Below, piece by piece: positions 37,133 through 48,421 of a stretch of 64,000 nucleotides of DNA. Under the pieces are notes generated by a model. The model ran no database searches, was not told the origin of the DNA, and worked only from the letters and a program-made list of their open reading frames with translations. The position numbers and the translations under genes were made by a program. The stretch's first letter is position 1; each line of letters opens with the position of its first letter. This stretch comes from an uncultured Cedecea sp. Its GTDB lineage: Bacteria; Pseudomonadota; Gammaproteobacteria; Enterobacterales; Enterobacteriaceae. The stretch spans positions 124,001 through 188,000 of the forward strand of contig NZ_CANMLV010000006.1 in NCBI RefSeq assembly GCF_947498825.1, written 5' to 3'.

Positions 37133-39154
37133 GTGAGTATGGATATCAGCGATTTTTACCAGACTTTTTTTGATGAAGCAGATGAATTGCTGGCTGATAT
37201 GGAGCAACATTTGCTGGACTTGGCACCCGAAGCGCCTGATGCCGAACAGTTAAATGCCATTTTCCGGGCGGCACATTCAATTAAAGGTGGCGCGGGAACA
37301 TTCGGTTTTAGCCTGCTGCAGGAAACAACGCATCTGATGGAGAATCTCCTTGATGAGGCCCGCCGTGGCGAAATGCAGCTTAGCTCAGACATTATCAACC
37401 TGTTTTTGGAAACTAAAGATATTATGCAGGAACAGTTAGGTGCCTATAAAGCCTCAGAAGAACCGGATACTGCAAGCTTCGAGTATATTTGTCAGGCGCT
37501 GCGCCAGCTCGCCCTGGAAACTCAAGCGGGGACGGCGAATAAACCGCAGATAACGAAAACAGAGCAGCCTGCTGTTGTGGTCTCTGCCAGCAGTGCGGGA
37601 AATAAACTGCGTGTGCTGCTGGACGGTTTGAAAGAGAGCGAACGCGATGTCATGTTAGATGAATTAGCCAATCTCGGAGAGGTTAGCGATGTGGTGAAAG
37701 AGACCACGTCATTGACAGTTACCCTTGAGACGACGGCCAGTGAAGACGATATCGCCGCAGTATTGTGTTTTGTGATTGAACCTGAACAGATTCATTTTTT
37801 ACCACTCGCAAGTCTTCCGGAGTCTGATGCTTCTGTTACCACTGGCGATATTGCCGTAATTACACCGTCGACACTCACGATTACTGAAGCCAAAAACACG
37901 TTACCAGAAACCGCCGCTCCGGTTAGTGGGCGTGTGATCAGGGATAAACCGACAGCTCGCAGTTCTGAATCGAGCAGTATTCGTGTGGCAGTGGAAAAAG
38001 TTGACCAACTCATTAACCTGGTGGGGGAGCTGGTCATTACCCAGTCGATGCTGGCCCAGCGTTCGGGGGAATTAGATCCGGTACAGCATGGTGATTTGAT
38101 TTCCAGCATGGGGCAACTGGAGCGTAATGCGCGTGATTTACAAGAATCGGTGATGTCTATTCGCATGATGCCGATGGAGTATGTCTTCAGCCGCTTCCCG
38201 CGTTTGGTTCGCGACCTGGCCAGTAAACTGGATAAACAGGTTGAGCTGACTCTGTTGGGGAGTTCAACCGAACTCGATAAAAGCTTGATTGAACGTATCA
38301 TCGATCCACTGACCCATCTGGTACGTAACAGCCTCGACCACGGTATTGAGTCCCCTGAAAAACGCCGTGCTGCCGGTAAAAGTGAGTCGGGGAATCTGAT
38401 TCTGTCTGCAGAGCACCAGGGGGGAAATATTTGTATTGAAGTCACCGATGACGGTGCCGGACTTAATCGCGAACGTATTCTGGCAAAGGCCTTATCTCAG
38501 GGACTGGCTGTGCACGAGAATATGAGTGACGATGAAATTGGCATGCTGATTTTTGCGCCCGGTTTCTCGACCGCTGAGCAGGTCACTGATGTCTCCGGGC
38601 GCGGCGTAGGTATGGATGTGGTTAAGCGTAATATCCAAGAAATGGGTGGTCACGTTGAAATTCAGACCAAAGCCGGAGCCGGTACCACGATACGGATCCT
38701 GTTGCCACTGACGCTCGCTATTCTTGATGGTATGTCAGTAAAAGTGAGTAATGAAGTCTTTATTCTGCCACTGAATGCGGTGATGGAATCTTTACAGCCT
38801 CAGGAACAGGATTTACATCCATTAGCCGGTGGCGAGCGCGTACTGGAAGTGCGCGGTGAATATCTGCCGTTAGTCGAACTCTGGAAAGTTTTTGACGTAC
38901 AGGAGGCAAAAACTGAAGCCACACAGGGCATTGTTGTCATTCTGCAAAGTGCAGGTCGCCGCTTTGCGCTGTTGGTTGATCAACTGATTGGCCAGCATCA
39001 GGTAGTAGTAAAAAATCTTGAGAGTAATTATCGCAAAGTGCCGGGTATTTCAGCAGCCACGATCTTAGGTGATGGCAGTGTTGCCTTAATTGTCGATGTT
39101 TCTGCTCTGCAAGGCTTAAATCGTGAACAACGTCTGGCGCTTCCCGCCGCTTGA
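37133..39154 (+). CDS. cheA: Chemotaxis histidine kinase CheA
   Basis: 673 aa, GTG start at 37133 as in E. coli (654 aa there). P1 has phospho-His in FRAAHSIKGGAGTFGF. P2 (CheY/CheB docking) lies at about 160-240 and the long linker explains the extra length. P3 is the dimer helix (INLVGELVITQSMLAQRS), P4 the ATPase (HLVRNSLDHGIE, VTDDGAGLNRERI, GRGVGMDVVKRNI) and P5 the CheW-like domain. An ATG at codon 98 (37424) corresponds to the E. coli internal start for the short form. Confidence 0.98.
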   Translation: MSMDISDFYQTFFDEADELLADMEQHLLDLAPEAPDAEQLNAIFRAAHSIKGGAGTFGFSLLQETTHLMENLLDEARRGEMQLSSDIINLFLETKDIMQEQLGAYKASEEPDTASFEYICQALRQLALETQAGTANKPQITKTEQPAVVVSASSAGNKLRVLLDGLKESERDVMLDELANLGEVSDVVKETTSLTVTLETTASEDDIAAVLCFVIEPEQIHFLPLASLPESDASVTTGDIAVITPSTLTITEAKNTLPETAAPVSGRVIRDKPTARSSESSSIRVAVEKVDQLINLVGELVITQSMLAQRSGELDPVQHGDLISSMGQLERNARDLQESVMSIRMMPMEYVFSRFPRLVRDLASKLDKQVELTLLGSSTELDKSLIERIIDPLTHLVRNSLDHGIESPEKRRAAGKSESGNLILSAEHQGGNICIEVTDDGAGLNRERILAKALSQGLAVHENMSDDEIGMLIFAPGFSTAEQVTDVSGRGVGMDVVKRNIQEMGGHVEIQTKAGAGTTIRILLPLTLAILDGMSVKVSNEVFILPLNAVMESLQPQEQDLHPLAGGERVLEVRGEYLPLVELWKVFDVQEAKTEATQGIVVILQSAGRRFALLVDQLIGQHQVVVKNLESNYRKVPGISAATILGDGSVALIVDVSALQGLNREQRLALPAA

Positions 39155-39181
39155 ACAACCGCTTAAGAAATAGGTACGCAA

Positions 39182-39676
39182 ATGACAGTATCCACGCATG
39201 TGACAAAATTAACGGGTGAAACGGTAGGACAAGAGTTCCTCGTGTTTACTCTTGGTAATGAAGAGTACGGTATTGATATTCTGAAAGTGCAGGAAATACG
39301 TGGCTATGATCAAGTCACTCGAATTGCGAATACTCCAGCTTTTATTAAAGGTGTCACCAATTTACGTGGTGTGATTGTACCTATTATCGACCTGCGTATT
39401 AAATTTGCTCAGGATGATGTCGAATATAATGATAATACTGTTGTTATCGTTCTGAATTTTGAACAACGTGTTGTCGGTATTGTGGTTGATGGTGTCTCTG
39501 ATGTGTTGTCACTGACGACTGACCAGATTCGACCGGCCCCTGAGTTTGCGGTCACCTTGTCGACTGAGTATCTCACTGGTCTCGGTGCTCTGGGCGATCG
39601 TATGCTTATTCTGGTTAACATTGAAAAATTATTGAACAGTGAAGAAATGGCTTTAGTCGAGTCCGCTGTACTGTAA
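39182..39676 (+). CDS. cheW: Chemotaxis coupling protein CheW
   Basis: 164 aa (E. coli 167). Two SH3-like subdomains: [36 protein letters not shown] and [16 protein letters not shown]. It links CheA P5 to receptor tips. It lies 27 bp after cheA and is followed by a hairpin terminator. Confidence 0.98.
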   Translation: MTVSTHVTKLTGETVGQEFLVFTLGNEEYGIDILKVQEIRGYDQVTRIANTPAFIKGVTNLRGVIVPIIDLRIKFAQDDVEYNDNTVVIVLNFEQRVVGIVVDGVSDVLSLTTDQIRPAPEFAVTLSTEYLTGLGALGDRMLILVNIEKLLNSEEMALVESAVL

Positions 39677-39710
39677 TGAATGAGTTGTAATATTTAATGC
39701 TTTCCTGACG

Positions 39711-39740
39711 GCCTTATCTGTCGCTGTAGATAAGGCTTTC
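39711..39740 (+). terminator. cheW terminator hairpin
   Basis: 9-bp stem GCCTTATCT / AGATAAGGC with an 8-nt loop and TTTCCT after it, 34 bp past cheW. Confidence 0.7.
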
Positions 39741-39795
39741 CTCTCAATTGTTTATTGCCTTTCGCGTAATTTATTCATTTCCCTGCGCCATAAAA

Positions 39796-39822
39796 TAAAG
39801 TTTTCATTCATGCTGCCGATAA
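39796..39822 (+). promoter_or_regulatory. Perfect sigma-28 promoter of the chemoreceptor operon
   Basis: TAAAGTTT (39796-39803), 11 nt, GCCGATAA (39815-39822): an exact match to the enterobacterial FliA consensus. It lies 174 bp before the receptor ATG and should drive the receptor and cheRBYZ genes. Confidence 0.95.
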
Positions 39823-39996
39823 CAACGGTTAACGCTTGCTGAGCATCTCTGGTAGAGAAACCAATAGGCCACTCAGGGCTTCACTGGGATTTTTTGATTC
39901 CGTTAAGCCTCATTTTTGCTGATGGCGATGTAAAGATGATACCGAAAATCAGACAGATTAAATCGTACTTATCAATATTAGCTAAGGAAGGGATTG

Positions 39997-41547
39997 ATGT
40001 TTAACCGTATCAAAATTTCGACCACGCTTTTTATTATTTTAGTGATTTGCGGCGTATTGCAAATCGGCAGTAATGGCTTGTCCTTCTGGGCTTTTCATAA
40101 CGATTATCAGAATTTAAGCATGGTGGAGTCCAGTAATCAGCAGCGTGACCTGTTAACGCAAAGTCGGGCAGCATTGCTCGAAGCGGGTGGGGCATTAAGT
40201 CGCGCCGGTACGCTGGCGGCCTTAGTGTATCCGGAAGATGAAGTTAAGCATCAAATTACCCTGGCGAAACAGGGACTGGAACATGCGGATGATGTCTTTA
40301 CTCAGTTCAGTGAAACGCCAGGCGGCAGTGAACACGACACCGACATGATGGCCTCTGCTCAGCAAAGTTTCACCCGTTTTGAAAGTGCCCTGCGCCAGCA
40401 AATCTCCTGGCTGGAAGGTAATCAACTGGCTGAGTTTTTAAATACCCCGGTAGGTGAAGCGCAGGAGAACTTTGACTCCTATTTTAATGCCTGGCAGCAG
40501 ACGATTAATCAGCGCATTACCGAAGCCCGTCAGGGGAGTGAAAGCAATTATCTGTTGTCAGCGATTATTTTTGGCAGTGTTGCTCTGATTGCGGTGCTAC
40601 TGACTGTGGGGTCCTTGTGGTGGTCACGCAAAATGATAGTCCAGCCACTGGCGACTGTGCGTAACCATTTCGACAGTATTGCTGAAGGTGACTTATCGAA
40701 ACCGATAGCGGTGTTTGGGCGAAATGAAATCTCCATGATTTTTGGTAGCCTGAAAAAAATGCAAGGTGCACTCAAGGAGACCATCAGCCAAGTGCGCGAC
40801 AGTAGCCAGGCGATGCATCTGGGAGTCTCTGAAATCACCTTGGGAAATAATGACCTGTCTTCCCGTACCGAGGAGCAAGCGGCATCTTTGGCGCAAACGG
40901 CTGCCAGTATGGAACAGCTCACTGCTACCGTCGGACAAAATGCTGATAACGCCAGACAGGCCGCTCAACTCTCGCGTGCCGCAGCCGATAAGGCAAAACA
41001 AGGCGGTTCTCAGGCAGAATCTGTTGCTCAAACGATGCAGGGAATTGCGGGAAGTTCACGAAAAATTTCCGATATCACCAATGTCATCGACAGTATTGCT
41101 TTTCAGACCAATATCCTGGCGTTGAATGCGGCTGTTGAAGCAGCACGAGCAGGGGAACAGGGACGTGGTTTTGCGGTGGTTGCGGGTGAAGTCCGGAATC
41201 TTGCCAGCCGCAGCGCTCAAGCAGCAAAAGAGATAAAGGTATTAATCGAAGAATCTGTCGAACAGGTGAAGCTGGGATCTGAACGTGTCGGTGCCTCCGT
41301 CACTATGATGTCTGAAATTGTCCATTCAGTTACTCAGGTAAATGACATTATGGGCGAAATCGCCTCGGCGTCAGATGAGCAAAGTCATGGTATTGCTCAA
41401 GTAGCTCAGGCGGTGAGTCAGATGGATCTTGTTACCCAGCAGAATGCGGCCTTGGTGGAAGAATCAGCCAGCGCCACTGAATCACTGGCAAGCCAAACAG
41501 AATATCTGAATCAAGTTGTCAGGGTCTTCCGGTTAAGTGACGCTTAA
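39997..41547 (+). CDS. Methyl-accepting chemotaxis protein without NWETF tail
   Basis: 516 aa from ATG 39997 (AAGGAAGGG upstream; a TTG one codon earlier is possible). TM1 spans about 9-32 and a TarH-like four-helix periplasmic domain about 33-185. TM2 spans about 186-208, then HAMP ([20 protein letters not shown]) and the signalling hairpin ([37 protein letters not shown]). The C-terminus is RVFRLSDA, so the CheR/CheB-tethering pentapeptide is missing. In the ligand pocket the Tsr/Tar helix LxTRxTLNRAGxR reads [14 protein letters not shown], so two of three arginines seem absent. It occupies the tar/tap place. Confidence 0.95.
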   Translation: MFNRIKISTTLFIILVICGVLQIGSNGLSFWAFHNDYQNLSMVESSNQQRDLLTQSRAALLEAGGALSRAGTLAALVYPEDEVKHQITLAKQGLEHADDVFTQFSETPGGSEHDTDMMASAQQSFTRFESALRQQISWLEGNQLAEFLNTPVGEAQENFDSYFNAWQQTINQRITEARQGSESNYLLSAIIFGSVALIAVLLTVGSLWWSRKMIVQPLATVRNHFDSIAEGDLSKPIAVFGRNEISMIFGSLKKMQGALKETISQVRDSSQAMHLGVSEITLGNNDLSSRTEEQAASLAQTAASMEQLTATVGQNADNARQAAQLSRAAADKAKQGGSQAESVAQTMQGIAGSSRKISDITNVIDSIAFQTNILALNAAVEAARAGEQGRGFAVVAGEVRNLASRSAQAAKEIKVLIEESVEQVKLGSERVGASVTMMSEIVHSVTQVNDIMGEIASASDEQSHGIAQVAQAVSQMDLVTQQNAALVEESASATESLASQTEYLNQVVRVFRLSDA

Positions 41548-41611
41548 ACCGGCACCGGGCAGAAGAACGTATTATTTCAAGATAATAGCTTAAGAGCTAT
41601 TGAGAGACGCT

Positions 41612-42478
41612 ATGACATCACCGAGCCCAACTGGGCAATCGTCATTATTACAACAAATGACACAGCGTCTGCCGCTTTCCGATGTTCATTTCCGTCGGAT
41701 ATGCCAGCTAATTTACCAGCGTGCAGGTATTGTGCTGGCTTCTCATAAGCGAGATATGGTGTACAACCGACTGGTTCGTCGTTTGCGATTACTGGGCCTG
41801 GATGATTTCGGGGATTATCTGGGAACGCTGGAGGCGAATGCCAATGATGCTGAGTGGCAGGCCTTTATTAACGCCTTGACCACTAATCTGACGGCTTTTT
41901 TTCGCGAAGGGCATCATTTCCCTATCCTGGCCGAACATGCCAGGCAAAGAAAAGGGGAATATAAAATCTGGAGTGCGGCATCTTCGACAGGCGAAGAGCC
42001 CTATTCTATCGCGATTACGCTTGCTGATGCGTTGGGTGAAGGCCCCGGACGCTGGAAAGTTTTTGCCAGCGATATTGATACCCAGGTGCTCGAGAAGGCT
42101 CAAGCAGGCGTGTTTCGTCAGCAGGAACTTAAGACACTTTCCCCGCAACAACTTCAGCGCTATTTCATGCGGGGTACTGGCCCGCATGAGGGCTATGCCC
42201 GGGTTCGTCAAGAGTTGACTAAGCAGGTTGAATTTGCAGCGATTAATTTGCTTGATGCAAAGCTGCAAGTACCGGGACCCTTTGACGCCATATTTTGTCG
42301 TAATGTTATGATTTATTTCGATAAAAAAACTCAACAAGATATTTTGAGTCGCTTCGTCCCACTGTTAAAACCTGGTGGATTACTGTTTGCCGGACATTCG
42401 GAGAATTTCAGTCATCTCAGCCGTGACTTCTGGCTTCGTGGCCAGACCGTCTATGGGTTGAGTAAGGAAAGAACATGA
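41612..42478 (+). CDS. cheR: Chemoreceptor methyltransferase CheR
   Basis: 288 aa from ATG 41612 (E. coli 286); a TTG start four codons earlier is not conserved. N-terminal helical domain ([20 protein letters not shown]) and SAM-binding domain ([42 protein letters not shown]). It methylates receptor glutamates for adaptation. Its stop overlaps cheB by 4 bp. Confidence 0.98.
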   Translation: MTSPSPTGQSSLLQQMTQRLPLSDVHFRRICQLIYQRAGIVLASHKRDMVYNRLVRRLRLLGLDDFGDYLGTLEANANDAEWQAFINALTTNLTAFFREGHHFPILAEHARQRKGEYKIWSAASSTGEEPYSIAITLADALGEGPGRWKVFASDIDTQVLEKAQAGVFRQQELKTLSPQQLQRYFMRGTGPHEGYARVRQELTKQVEFAAINLLDAKLQVPGPFDAIFCRNVMIYFDKKTQQDILSRFVPLLKPGGLLFAGHSENFSHLSRDFWLRGQTVYGLSKERT

Positions 42479-43524
42479 CAAAAATACGTGTGTTATCAAT
42501 AGATGACTCCGCTTTGATGCGGCGGATAATGACGGAAATTATTAATAGCCACAGTGATATGGAAATGGTTGCCACCGCGCCGGATCCACTGGTTGCACGT
42601 GACTTAATTAAGAAATTCAATCCTGATGTTCTGACGCTGGATGTCGAAATGCCGCGTATGGATGGTATTGATTTTCTTGAGAAATTGATGAGATTGCGGC
42701 CGATGCCGGTGGTGATGGTGTCATCCCTGACGGGAAAAGGCTCTGAGGTAACACTCCGTGCGCTGGAGTTAGGTGCCATTGATTTCGTGACTAAACCCCA
42801 GTTAGGGATCCGTGAGGGGATGCTGGCTTACAGCGAAACTATCGCTGAGAAGGTCCGGACTGCATCACGCGCCAAGCTGGGAACAGCTGCGAGTCGTAGC
42901 GCACCAGTACTCCTTAAAAATGGCCCCTTACTCAGCTCTGAAAAACTGATTGCGATTGGTGCCTCAACCGGAGGAACAGAGGCGATTCGTCATGTGTTAC
43001 AGCCACTCCCGCTTTCCAGCCCGGCCGTATTGATTACTCAACATATGCCTGCGGGATTCACTCGTTCATTTGCTGAACGGTTGAATAAGCTGTGTCAGAT
43101 TGAAGTGAAAGAAGCTGAAGATGGTGAACGTGTATTACCGGGACATGCCTATATTGCTCCGGGTAATCAACATATGGCACTGACGCGTAGCGGTGCAAAC
43201 TATCAAATTACTATTACGGATGCTCCCCCGGTTAATCGCCATCGTCCCTCGGTCGATGTCCTGTTTCACTCGGTAGCAAAATATGCCGGGCGGAATGCCG
43301 TGGGTGTCATTCTTACCGGGATGGGCAATGATGGCGCAGCCGGAATGCTGGCTATGCACCAGGCGGGGGCCTGGACCATTGCTCAGAATGAAGCCAGTTG
43401 TGTGGTGTTCGGCATGCCGCGCGAGGCCATCAATGCGGGTGGCGTTAGCGAAGTGGTCGAGTTAAGCCAGATAAGCCAGCAAATGCTGGCAAAAATGAGT
43501 GCCGGACAGGCAATACGTATTTAA
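42475..43524 (+). CDS. cheB: Chemoreceptor methylesterase/deamidase CheB
   Basis: 349 aa, the E. coli length. Receiver domain with phospho-Asp in [19 protein letters not shown]; methylesterase domain with Ser-His-Asp triad in [26 protein letters not shown] and [12 protein letters not shown]. It removes methyl groups from receptors once phosphorylated by CheA. Confidence 0.98.
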   Translation: MTKIRVLSIDDSALMRRIMTEIINSHSDMEMVATAPDPLVARDLIKKFNPDVLTLDVEMPRMDGIDFLEKLMRLRPMPVVMVSSLTGKGSEVTLRALELGAIDFVTKPQLGIREGMLAYSETIAEKVRTASRAKLGTAASRSAPVLLKNGPLLSSEKLIAIGASTGGTEAIRHVLQPLPLSSPAVLITQHMPAGFTRSFAERLNKLCQIEVKEAEDGERVLPGHAYIAPGNQHMALTRSGANYQITITDAPPVNRHRPSVDVLFHSVAKYAGRNAVGVILTGMGNDGAAGMLAMHQAGAWTIAQNEASCVVFGMPREAINAGGVSEVVELSQISQQMLAKMSAGQAIRI

Positions 43525-43528
43525 TTGA

Positions 43529-43933
<405 letters not shown>

Positions 43934-43943
43934 GGAGGAGCAA

Positions 43944-44594
43944 ATGCACTCACCAGCCAACCCTGCAATAGATTTACACCCGCAATCAGCGGCAGATATC
44001 GTTGCACGTATCGGTAGTCTAACGCGGATGTTGCGTGACAGCCTGCGTGAACTGGGTCTCGATCAGGCGATTGCTGAAGCAGCAGAAGCGATACCGGACG
44101 CACGAGACAGACTGGATTATGTGGTACAGATGACGGCTCAGGCTGCTGAACGGGCGTTAAACTGTGTCGAACTTTCTCAGCCTCACCAAACGCAACTTGA
44201 ACGTGGAGCCAAGGCGCTCAGTGGGCGTTGGGATGAGTGGTTTGCAAACCCCATTGAGCTTGATGATGCGCGTGAATTGGTGACGGATACTCGCCGTTAT
44301 CTCTCAGAGGTGCCTGAACATACCAGTTTCACTCATGCTCAGTTACTTGAAATAATGATGGCGCAAGATTTCCAGGATCTGACAGGACAGGTCATCAAAC
44401 GCATGATGGATGTCATTCAGGAAATCGAACGGCAGTTACTGATGGTGTTATTGGAAAATATTCCTGAATCTGATACCCGGAAAAAACGTACGAACGAGAG
44501 TTTATTAAACGGTCCGCAACTGAATGCCAGTGCGACGGGTGTGGTCGCCAGTCAGGATCAAGTTGATGATTTGCTCGATAGCTTAGGCTTCTGA
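43944..44594 (+). CDS. cheZ: CheY-P phosphatase CheZ
   Basis: 216 aa from ATG 43944, which has AAGGAGGAGC upstream (E. coli 214); the ORF start inside cheY is not used. The long helical hairpin contains the catalytic Asp/Gln pair in [18 protein letters not shown]. The C-terminal peptide [15 protein letters not shown] is the CheY-P docking helix. A hairpin follows. Confidence 0.97.
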   Translation: MHSPANPAIDLHPQSAADIVARIGSLTRMLRDSLRELGLDQAIAEAAEAIPDARDRLDYVVQMTAQAAERALNCVELSQPHQTQLERGAKALSGRWDEWFANPIELDDARELVTDTRRYLSEVPEHTSFTHAQLLEIMMAQDFQDLTGQVIKRMMDVIQEIERQLLMVLLENIPESDTRKKRTNESLLNGPQLNASATGVVASQDQVDDLLDSLGF

Positions 44595-44600
44595 GCATCA

Positions 44601-44634
44601 ACACACCTTGCAGAGATTTATCTGCAAGGTGTGT
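44601..44634 (+). terminator. cheZ terminator hairpin
   Basis: 14-bp perfect stem ACACACCTTGCAGA / TCTGCAAGGTGTGT with a 6-nt loop, 6 bp after cheZ. The following CTTAA gives only a weak U tract. Confidence 0.65.
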
Positions 44635-44680
44635 CTTAACGTCAAAATAGCCGCATAAAAACCGCTGTAATTCTTCCATT
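44635..44680 (+). promoter_or_regulatory. FlhD4C2 box candidate before flhB
   Basis: AAAATAGCC ends a left half-site and CGCT-(GTA)-ATTCTTCCATT, about 12 nt later, resembles the right half CGCTATTTCTGCCATT. Position about 60-100 bp before the flhB start fits a class II promoter. Confidence 0.45.
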
Positions 44681-44736
44681 ATTTGTTAACAGCTCTGGCA
44701 TGCTTTGGCTGATTTTACGGCCACGGGATTTTCAGA

Positions 44737-45888
44737 GTGTCTGAAGAGAGCGATCAGGAAAAAACAGAAGCCCCCACACCCCACCGACTTGAAAAAGCGC
44801 GGGAAGATGGACAGATCCCGCGATCCCGTGAGCTCACTTCATTACTCATGCTGTTGGTTGGACTCAGTGTTCTTTGGGCCGGAGGTGCCTCACTGGCCCG
44901 CACCTTGGGAGCAATGCTCTCAGATGGCCTGCTTTTTGACCATAAAATGATTAATGACCCTGGTCTTATCATTAATCAAATCAGTCATTTAATTAAGCTC
45001 TCTGTCATGGCTCTCCTGCCGCTTATTGCCGGGCTGGTCATTATGGCGATTGCGGCCCCTATGCTGTTGGGCGGCATTATGTTCAGTGGTAAGTCGATTA
45101 AGTTTGATCTTGGCAAAATGAACCCGATTAAAGGGTTTGCCCGAATGTTCTCGATGCAAACGATGGCGGAGTTATTTAAGGCATTACTAAAAGCCACTCT
45201 TGTGGGCGTCGTGGTTGGCTGGTTCCTGTGGCATAACTGGCCGTCAATGTTACGCCTGATCCATGAACCGCCCGTGACTGCATTAAGTCGTGCCCTGGAT
45301 ATGGTTGCATTATGTGCCTTACTGGTGATTCTCGGCCTGATCCCGATGGTGGGCTTTGACGTCTTTTTCCAAATATTCAGTCATATCAAAAAACTGAAAA
45401 TGACGCGTCAGGATATTCGTGATGAACACAAACAGAATGAAGGTGACCCGCATGTTAAAGGGCGAATTCGTCAACAACAGCGGGCGATGGCTCGTCGACG
45501 TATGATGGCTGATGTCCCCAAAGCTGATGTGATTGTCACCAACCCAACCCATTACGCAGTCGCTTTGCAATACAACGAAAACAAAATGAGTGCGCCAAAG
45601 GTGCTGGCAAAAGGAGCTGGAAAGGTGGCGTTACGCATACGTGAACTTGCTGAGCAAAATCGTATTCCGATGCTGGAAGCCCCCCCACTGGCTCGCGCTT
45701 TATACCGGCACGCAGAAATAGGTCAACAGATCCCAGGTCAGTTATATGCAGCTGTCGCCGAAGTCCTGGCCTGGGTCTGGCAGTTAAGACGCTGGCGTAT
45801 GGCCGGGGGACTGATCCCGCAAAAGCCTGAAAACTTACCGGTGCCAGCGGCACTGGATTTTATCAATAAAAAGGACTCCGATGAGTAA
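44737..45888 (+). CDS. flhB: Flagellar export switch protein FlhB
   Basis: 383 aa with GTG start as in E. coli. The N-terminal ETEAPTPHRLEKAREDGQIP-like block is followed by four TM helices. The autocleavage motif NPTH lies in VIVTNPTHYAVALQY and the C-terminal domain in APPLARALYRHAEIGQQIP. It changes export specificity from hook to filament after FliK measures the hook. It overlaps flhA by 8 bp. Confidence 0.98.
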   Translation: MSEESDQEKTEAPTPHRLEKAREDGQIPRSRELTSLLMLLVGLSVLWAGGASLARTLGAMLSDGLLFDHKMINDPGLIINQISHLIKLSVMALLPLIAGLVIMAIAAPMLLGGIMFSGKSIKFDLGKMNPIKGFARMFSMQTMAELFKALLKATLVGVVVGWFLWHNWPSMLRLIHEPPVTALSRALDMVALCALLVILGLIPMVGFDVFFQIFSHIKKLKMTRQDIRDEHKQNEGDPHVKGRIRQQQRAMARRRMMADVPKADVIVTNPTHYAVALQYNENKMSAPKVLAKGAGKVALRIRELAEQNRIPMLEAPPLARALYRHAEIGQQIPGQLYAAVAEVLAWVWQLRRWRMAGGLIPQKPENLPVPAALDFINKKDSDE

Positions 45889-47959
45889 TTTGATAACAAT
45901 GCTGCGTTTACCTCGCGGTATGAAATCGGGTCAGTGGCAGATCCTTGCCGGACCTATTCTGATATTACTTATCTTGTCGATGATGGTGCTGCCGTTACCG
46001 GCTTTTGTTCTGGATCTGTTGTTCACCTTCAATATCGCCTTATCCATTATGGTGTTACTGGTGGCGATGTTTACTCAGCGTACTCTTGAGTTTGCCGCCT
46101 TTCCGACCATTTTGCTGTTTACCACCTTATTACGTTTGGCTCTTAACGTTGCCTCAACGCGTATCATTTTGCTGGATGGTCATACCGGTGCTGCGGCAGC
46201 AGGTAAGGTTGTGGAAGCCTTTGGCCATTTCCTGGTGGGGGGGAACTTCGCCATTGGTATCGTGGTGTTTATTATCCTCGTACTGATTAACTTTATGGTG
46301 ATTACTAAGGGCGCCGGGCGCATTGCGGAAGTCGGGGCCCGTTTCGTGCTGGATGGCATGCCCGGTAAACAAATGGCCATTGATGCTGACTTGAACGCAG
46401 GCATCATTGGCGAGGAAGAGGCCAAAAAACGTCGCGCCGAAGTGACTCAGGAAGCCGATTTCTACGGTTCAATGGATGGTGCCAGTAAATTTGTCCGTGG
46501 AGATGCCGTTGCAGGTTTAATCATCATGGTTATCAACATCATTGGTGGTTTACTGGTGGGGGTTATCCAGCACGATATGCCGATCGGTGCGGCGGCGGAA
46601 AGCTATACTTTGCTGACTATCGGTGATGGTCTGGTCGCACAAATACCTGCGCTGGTTATCTCAACGGCTGCGGGGGTGATTGTGACCCGGGTTGCCACCG
46701 ATCAGGATGTTGGTGAGCAGATGGTGACCCAGTTGTTCAGCCATCCGCGTGTGATGTTGTTATCCGCAGGTGTCCTCGGTTTACTGGGATTAGTTCCGGG
46801 AATGCCAAACTTTGTCTTTCTGCTATTCACTGCAGCGCTTTTAGGACTGGCATGGTGGCTACGTGGTCGCGAAGGGCAGGTTATCGCTGCGCCTCAACCG
46901 GTAAAAATGCCGGATAATACGCAAGTGGTGGAAGCCAGCTGGAATGATGTCCAGTTAGAAGATCCCTTAGGTATGGAAGTGGGTTACCGTTTAATACCCA
47001 TGGTGGATACTCAGCAGGATGGTGAATTGCTGGGACGAATTCGTAGTATCCGCAAGAAATTTGCCCAGGAAATGGGCTTTCTGCCGCCTGTTGTACATAT
47101 CCGCGATAATATGGATCTGACCCCGGCACGTTACCGTATTCTGATGAAAGGTGTTGAGATTGGCAGCGGTGAAGCTTATCCCGGACGCTGGCTGGCGATT
47201 AATCCAGGTACAGCAGCAGGCACTTTGCCTGGAGAAGCCACCATTGATCCGGCTTTTGGTCTGGCGGCGATTTGGATTGAAAGTGCACTCAAAGAGCAGG
47301 CACAAATTCAAGGTTTTACGGTCGTTGAAGCCAGTACCGTGGTTGCGACACACCTTAACCATCTGATTGGCCAGCATGCGGCTGAATTATTTGGTCGTCA
47401 GGAAGCACAACAACTGCTGGACAGAGTTGCCCAGGAAATGCCAAAACTGGCTGAAGATTTAGTTCCTGCGGTGATAACGCTGACTATCTTGCATAAAGTG
47501 TTGCAAAACCTGCTGGAAGAGAATATCCCGATTCGCGATATGCGCACCATTATGGAAACCCTGGCAGAACACGCCCCGATTCAAAACGATCCCCATGAGC
47601 TGACGGCTGTCGTACGGGTTGCTTTGGGACGCGCTATCACACAGCAGTGGTTTCCGGGTAATGCTGAAGTTCAGGTTATCGGCCTCGATCCGGCGCTGGA
47701 GCGTATTTTATTACAAGCTTTACAAGGTGGCGGCGGGCTTGAGCCTGGGCTTGCCGATCGTTTGCTGGCCCAAACTCAGGAGGCCTTGCAACGCCAGGAA
47801 ATGATGGGAGCCCCGCCGGTGTTACTGGTGAATCATGCTCTGCGTCCACTTTTGTCACGTTTTTTGCGCCGCTCCCTGCCGCAGTTGGTGGTGCTCTCTA
47901 GCCTGGAACTGTCGGATAACCGTAATATTCGGATGACGGCAACGATTGGGGGCAAATAA
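45881..47959 (+). CDS. flhA: Flagellar export gate protein FlhA
   Basis: 692 aa, E. coli length. About eight TM helices (1-330) with the conserved FHIPEP region (FAIFPTILLFTTLLRLALN-type, LVITKGAGRIAEVGARFVLD). The large cytoplasmic domain (about 350-692) forms the nonameric chaperone-docking ring. Its stop overlaps the flhE start by 1 bp. Confidence 0.98.
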   Translation: MSNLITMLRLPRGMKSGQWQILAGPILILLILSMMVLPLPAFVLDLLFTFNIALSIMVLLVAMFTQRTLEFAAFPTILLFTTLLRLALNVASTRIILLDGHTGAAAAGKVVEAFGHFLVGGNFAIGIVVFIILVLINFMVITKGAGRIAEVGARFVLDGMPGKQMAIDADLNAGIIGEEEAKKRRAEVTQEADFYGSMDGASKFVRGDAVAGLIIMVINIIGGLLVGVIQHDMPIGAAAESYTLLTIGDGLVAQIPALVISTAAGVIVTRVATDQDVGEQMVTQLFSHPRVMLLSAGVLGLLGLVPGMPNFVFLLFTAALLGLAWWLRGREGQVIAAPQPVKMPDNTQVVEASWNDVQLEDPLGMEVGYRLIPMVDTQQDGELLGRIRSIRKKFAQEMGFLPPVVHIRDNMDLTPARYRILMKGVEIGSGEAYPGRWLAINPGTAAGTLPGEATIDPAFGLAAIWIESALKEQAQIQGFTVVEASTVVATHLNHLIGQHAAELFGRQEAQQLLDRVAQEMPKLAEDLVPAVITLTILHKVLQNLLEENIPIRDMRTIMETLAEHAPIQNDPHELTAVVRVALGRAITQQWFPGNAEVQVIGLDPALERILLQALQGGGGLEPGLADRLLAQTQEALQRQEMMGAPPVLLVNHALRPLLSRFLRRSLPQLVVLSSLELSDNRNIRMTATIGGK

Positions 47960-48354
47960 TGCGCGCTTTGCTGCTGTTATTGTTCTTGCCTTTACTGGCC
48001 AGCGCCGCCGGGGGGGGGGCATGGCAGGCGAGTGGCATTGGGATTACGTTGAGTCAGCGGGGAACTGCGATGAACTCTGCGGCGCTTTATGCGCCAACTG
48101 ACGTGAGCGGAAGGATGACTTTAATCGCCTGGCGTTACCAGTTAATGACGCCTGAACCGGCCGGACTCAGGGTTAAACTGTGTGCGCCGAGTCGTTGCGT
48201 GGTATTGGATGGCCCCAGCGGTAGCACTCGGGAATTAGCCGGTATTTCTGCCAGCCAGCCGCTGATTTTTGTCTGGGAGGTGGCGGGCAGAGGGCGTTTT
48301 TATCCGGCATTACGCGTTCGCAGTAACCAGGTTATTGTCAACTACACGCCCTGA
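47959..48354 (+). CDS. flhE: Flagellar protein FlhE
   Basis: 131 aa (E. coli 130). An N-terminal signal peptide (about 1-16) is followed by a periplasmic beta-sandwich with a Cys pair (KLCAPSRCVVLDG). It is a periplasmic protein tied to the proton tightness and morphology of the flagellar export apparatus. It is last gene of flhBAE, facing the convergent argS. Confidence 0.94.
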   Translation: MRALLLLLFLPLLASAAGGGAWQASGIGITLSQRGTAMNSAALYAPTDVSGRMTLIAWRYQLMTPEPAGLRVKLCAPSRCVVLDGPSGSTRELAGISASQPLIFVWEVAGRGRFYPALRVRSNQVIVNYTP

Positions 48355-48370
48355 GTCAGAAATCACAGAT

Positions 48371-48415
48371 AAAAAAACGGCATGCCATTGATTCATGACA
48401 TGCCGTTGTTATTTT
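48371..48415. terminator. Bidirectional terminator between flhE and argS
   Basis: Stem AACGGCATG / CATGCCGTT with a 14-nt loop, A run on the left and TTATTTTT on the right, so it can act for both convergent transcripts. Confidence 0.88.
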
Positions 48416-48421
48416 TGCAGA

